A stretch of DNA of 64,000 bases. It comes from Azophilus sp965220425. GTDB lineage: Bacteria > Pseudomonadota > Gammaproteobacteria > Pseudomonadales > Azotimanducaceae. Location: NCBI GenBank assembly GCA_965220425.1, contig OZ244830.1, positions 4,650,001 to 4,714,000 on the forward strand, given 5' to 3'. The notes under the pieces are model-generated. The model had not been told where the DNA came from. It saw only the letters and a list, made by a program, of their open reading frames with translations, and made no database searches. Of this stretch, positions 61,217 through 64,000 are shown in pieces (the stretch's first letter is position 1; every line of letters begins with the position of its first letter). Position numbers and translations under genes: made by a program.

Positions 61217-64000
61217 CACTCTCCCTCCATCTCGAACATCAGGCGATGAAAGTCCTCCTCGATGAGCCGCACCTTCCATAAATCATTGGGGGTCTTGAGG
61301 CTCTCAAGGTTGTTGCCGCCGTTGACATAAATTAGGTCGAACTCGCTGCCGTTGACCAAGTAACCCTGCTTGGTGAACCAATCGTCGAGCACGAGGTTGT
61401 CCTGTTCCGGCTCGCCGAGGAGCTTGCGCCAGATGACGAGCGTTCGTCGACCGTCGGGCGTAGTGCCGGTAACCGTGCGGAACCAGTACGGGCCATCCGC
61501 CTCTTCCATGAAACGGTCCTTCAACCGCAGGCGCTTCTCGCTGTCGCGCCGAAACGCGGCACCGAAGGTCTGCGGTGCAGTGATGTGCCGAACGGTGAGG
61601 CCGAGCAGCCAGTTGAAAGTCTCCAGCAAATCAACGTTGACTTCGCGGCTCTCATCCGACCCAGGCCGCTTAACCTTGAGCTTGTAGGTTGTGGGATCGG
61701 CAAAAGCTTGCACATTGAGCAGCGATTTGCTGCCGCGTGTCTCGACGTCGAGCATGTAGCGCAGGATGTACTGCTCTCGGAATCCATTCTCGCCCCGGGT
61801 TTCGGCGGAGTCGAGCAACTCTGTCTGCCTTTCCGTGCGGTGAGTCTCTAAATTGTTGAGTGTGTCTTCGTACGACTCAAGGCGAAAGTACTTAAATACT
61901 TGACCGCCGCCTCTCCTATCAGCCGGTTTGCCCACTCGCCACTTCGACGAGTACATTACTTTCTTGATTCTCGGGAGCAATATCTTGTCAAAGTGCCTTC
62001 CAATTTCGATGAGAATCTGTTTTCTCCTGCCACCATCCTCTCGGTTCTGCGCGATTACAGCATGCCCACTGCTGCCAGACCCTCCAAAGAAATCAAGAAA
62101 CCAGTCCTTGCTGCCGGTTGACTGAGTGATAAATCTACGCACAAATCTTGAACTCTTCGGCGACAGAAAAAGTCCGGATTCTCCAAACAGGTCAGATAAC
62201 TCGCTTTCGCCATCGTTGTACTCGTAAAACACACTGGTTCCGATATTCCTTCCCACCTCATGAAGGAACCCTTTGGTTTGAGGTAGTTTTGTCTCATTGT
62301 CACCCCAAGCGATCCTATGGTCTTTCTGCAATTCAACGAAACTTCGGCGACGAGCGTTCTCAGGGTCCGGCTGATAAGGAAATTTCCAGCCGCCTTGCGG
62401 ATGCGGACATGGTCGCCCGGTTACAGGATGTGGTGGCCTATAGTAACGATAGTTGAAGTGGTCTGGGTCCTTGGTCGTCGGCGACTGTTTCGATGCCGGC
62501 GCACCAGCGCTGATCTCTCTCCAAACCCAGATCGACGTATCAATGTCCATCGCCTCGGCATCTGTAACGAGCTTGCCATCGTCGTTTCTATATTCCGCTT
62601 TGTGGTATGGATAGATGCCGCGCCATGGATCTTGCCTTTTTGCCTCGGCGTCCCACTCTCTCCCGCTTGCTTCTAATTCCTCTTTGTAAGAAGCAATACG
62701 TCGCTCAAACAGCCTCTTGATCTCCGTTTGAATCGTTCCCGTGGAAGGATTATTCGGTCGCAGGTATTCAAGAAGATTCGTCATCTCAGAATAGCCGGGT
62801 TTCGGCTCGCGAAACATGTCGGGATCGTTTTCCACCGCCTGACGGTCACGAGCGTAGACCTCGACATACTCATGATTTGTTGAGTAATTCGGGAGTTGGC
62901 TATTCGCAGTAGCCTGTGTCCAAATTAGCTCCTCAACGTGATTATCAACACCGAAGACTTCGTCGAGTGCATGTTCCAAAACGGTCCGTTCAGTCTTATC
63001 AATACTTACAAACAAAGCCCCATCGGGCTTCAACAAACCTCGCGCAACATGTGCACGATCACGCACCATCGTGCACCACGACGAGTGCTTATAATCGTTC
63101 TTGTACGGAATGGCGCTTGATGCAGTGTTGTATGGCGGATCGATGTAAGCTAATTTCACGCATTGCTGAAAGCGAAGCTCGATCAACTTCAATGCCTGGA
63201 AATTGTCGGAATGAATTAGGACCCCATCTAGCTGAGAATCAATATCGTCGATAGCTCCAACTAGCCTGTTTTTAAAGTCTTCGCCAAAAAATGAGGTGTC
63301 GACGACAAGATTTAAATTTGCAGCTAAGAACGCTGGCGCGAATGACTCCGGGCGAGAGTCGTGATCAGATTTTTTGCCCCCATCATCACCAATCCCATAC
63401 TGCCGAACCCATTCCATCCGTTGTGCCTCATTGGCAGCAATCTCTCCATAGAATTCCTCTGGAATGCGGTCTAGAGTCATGCAGTATTGCGTCTCGACGA
63501 CGAACTTTTTCTTCAGCCAGAGCTTCTTCTGGAAGTCTTCGATCTGAGCAAGGAAGTCGATGATCTTGCCCGCGATTTTGCGGATGACTTTGATCTTGGA
63601 CAAGTACTGTTCGACACGCGGCGCGGACTCGTTTTCGACGTCGTCCAAATGCATGATTTCGTTCTTTATGTAGAAATCCAACTCCCTCCTGAGGAAAGCC
63701 GCAAGATCCTTGTGAATGAAATAATCGAAGGTGTTGCGCGCCACGTAGCGCTTAAGGTGTGCCTCGAGCCGGCTATAGTCCGCTTGCTCGCCGCCTGCCA
63801 TGATGTGGGGCTTGCCCAACTCGGCAATCCATTGTCCCAGTTTGGGGTCGGCAATGGCGAGGATGCGGTTTGCGGCGACCGCGCTCAGTTTTTTCTGGGC
63901 TGGGGGCTTCTTCTTTCCCGCGCTTTCGTCCTGCGGCCAGTCGTTGGGCGTCGCGGGGCGGTATTCGAAGCGGATGACGAGTTCTTTGCCTAGCTCGCCG
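61216..64000 (-). CDS. mod: Type III DNA methyltransferase (Mod), 5' end beyond window
   Basis: At least 928 residues of a beta-class adenine-N6 methyltransferase. Translation is open to the right edge (QKKLSAVAANRILAIADPKL, GQWIAELGKPHIMAGGEQAD), so an apparent start at 63819 is internal. Motif IV is LAYIDPPYNT; motif I comes later, FLDFFGGSGSSGHAVIAQNR, giving the beta order. The middle target-recognition part and the C-terminal Res-contacting part (LVLDDWFTKQGYLVNGSEFD) follow. It modifies one strand of a non-palindromic site using S-adenosylmethionine. It appears intact here, so methylation may persist although res is broken. Confidence 0.9.
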   Translation of the reverse strand, partial: GELGKELVIRFEYRPATPNDWPQDESAGKKKPPAQKKLSAVAANRILAIADPKLGQWIAELGKPHIMAGGEQADYSRLEAHLKRYVARNTFDYFIHKDLAAFLRRELDFYIKNEIMHLDDVENESAPRVEQYLSKIKVIRKIAGKIIDFLAQIEDFQKKLWLKKKFVVETQYCMTLDRIPEEFYGEIAANEAQRMEWVRQYGIGDDGGKKSDHDSRPESFAPAFLAANLNLVVDTSFFGEDFKNRLVGAIDDIDSQLDGVLIHSDNFQALKLIELRFQQCVKLAYIDPPYNTASSAIPYKNDYKHSSWCTMVRDRAHVARGLLKPDGALFVSIDKTERTVLEHALDEVFGVDNHVEELIWTQATANSQLPNYSTNHEYVEVYARDRQAVENDPDMFREPKPGYSEMTNLLEYLRPNNPSTGTIQTEIKRLFERRIASYKEELEASGREWDAEAKRQDPWRGIYPYHKAEYRNDDGKLVTDAEAMDIDTSIWVWREISAGAPASKQSPTTKDPDHFNYRYYRPPHPVTGRPCPHPQGGWKFPYQPDPENARRRSFVELQKDHRIAWGDNETKLPQTKGFLHEVGRNIGTSVFYEYNDGESELSDLFGESGLFLSPKSSRFVRRFITQSTGSKDWFLDFFGGSGSSGHAVIAQNREDGGRRKQILIEIGRHFDKILLPRIKKVMYSSKWRVGKPADRRGGGQVFKYFRLESYEDTLNNLETHRTERQTELLDSAETRGENGFREQYILRYMLDVETRGSKSLLNVQAFADPTTYKLKVKRPGSDESREVNVDLLETFNWLLGLTVRHITAPQTFGAAFRRDSEKRLRLKDRFMEEADGPYWFRTVTGTTPDGRRTLVIWRKLLGEPEQDNLVLDDWFTKQGYLVNGSEFDLIYVNGGNNLESLKTPNDLWKVRLIEEDFHRLMFEMEGE

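Noticed and set aside
63817..63819. Start of mod at 63819
   Set aside because: The frame remains open to the window edge with mod-like sequence (QKKLSAVAANRILAIADPKL), so this TTG codon is internal.

Overview
The window is high-GC DNA (short stretches near 55-56 kb are visibly more A+T rich) with tightly packed genes. Gene content points to a Gammaproteobacterium-like, Gram-negative, probably aerobic heterotroph: OxyR with proteobacterial cysteine spacing, a TonB-dependent receptor, lipoprotein and cytochrome c5-like genes, proteobacterial-type AhcY, and a rubrerythrin / Fe-S protein / DUF3501 trio. No rRNA, tRNA or CRISPR array was seen.

Layout. (1) 1-15.1 kb, core-like: 5' end of ileS, an LLM-class oxidoreductase, an MFS and a MATE transporter, the rubrerythrin-CCG protein-DUF3501 peroxide module with a candidate OxyR box, oxyR itself, an LRAT-fold protein, a c-type cytochrome, a methionine-type aminotransferase, ahcY, an acyl-CoA synthetase and a membrane-anchored orphan. 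(2) 15.2-36.5 kb, an island bounded by direct repeats carrying two copies of one SDR gene (the left copy has a 405-bp internal deletion). Inside are a VapBC-type pair, an orphan XRE antitoxin, and a peptide uptake and breakdown set: a gamma-glutamyltransferase-like enzyme, two CocE/NonD hydrolases, prolyl aminopeptidase, M3 oligopeptidase, a CPBP membrane protease, a TonB receptor, a complete Opp/Dpp-type ABC importer and an M19 dipeptidase. The likely logic is outer-membrane capture, ABC import and stepwise cytoplasmic cleavage of an unusual peptide or peptide ester. (3) 36.6-42.6 kb: two GST-like proteins, a macrodomain deacetylase, an AAA_14/DUF4143 ATPase, and debris of toxins, antitoxins and transposases. 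(4) 42.7-50.3 kb: one gene for a 2546-residue secreted kexin-like protease with PPC, P, fibronectin III and Calx-beta-like repeats. (5) 50.9-64 kb, a defence and mobile graveyard: an intact AbrB/PIN toxin-antitoxin pair, a Fic fragment abutting an AlbA/RecG-like fragment, a frameshifted and internally deleted type I hsdR, a ParA-like ATPase with a novel 142-residue partner, and a type III mod/res system whose res is split by an IS3-family element.

The most unusual sequence signal is a family of small palindromic elements sharing a CTAGCCCGCAT...CACCAA end. In the A subfamily both arms have changed together between copies. In the B subfamily the outer CTAG (or CTAA) supplies the stop codon of every gene it abuts at an intact end. 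One A end encodes the OppF C-terminus and the overlapping start codon of the next gene.
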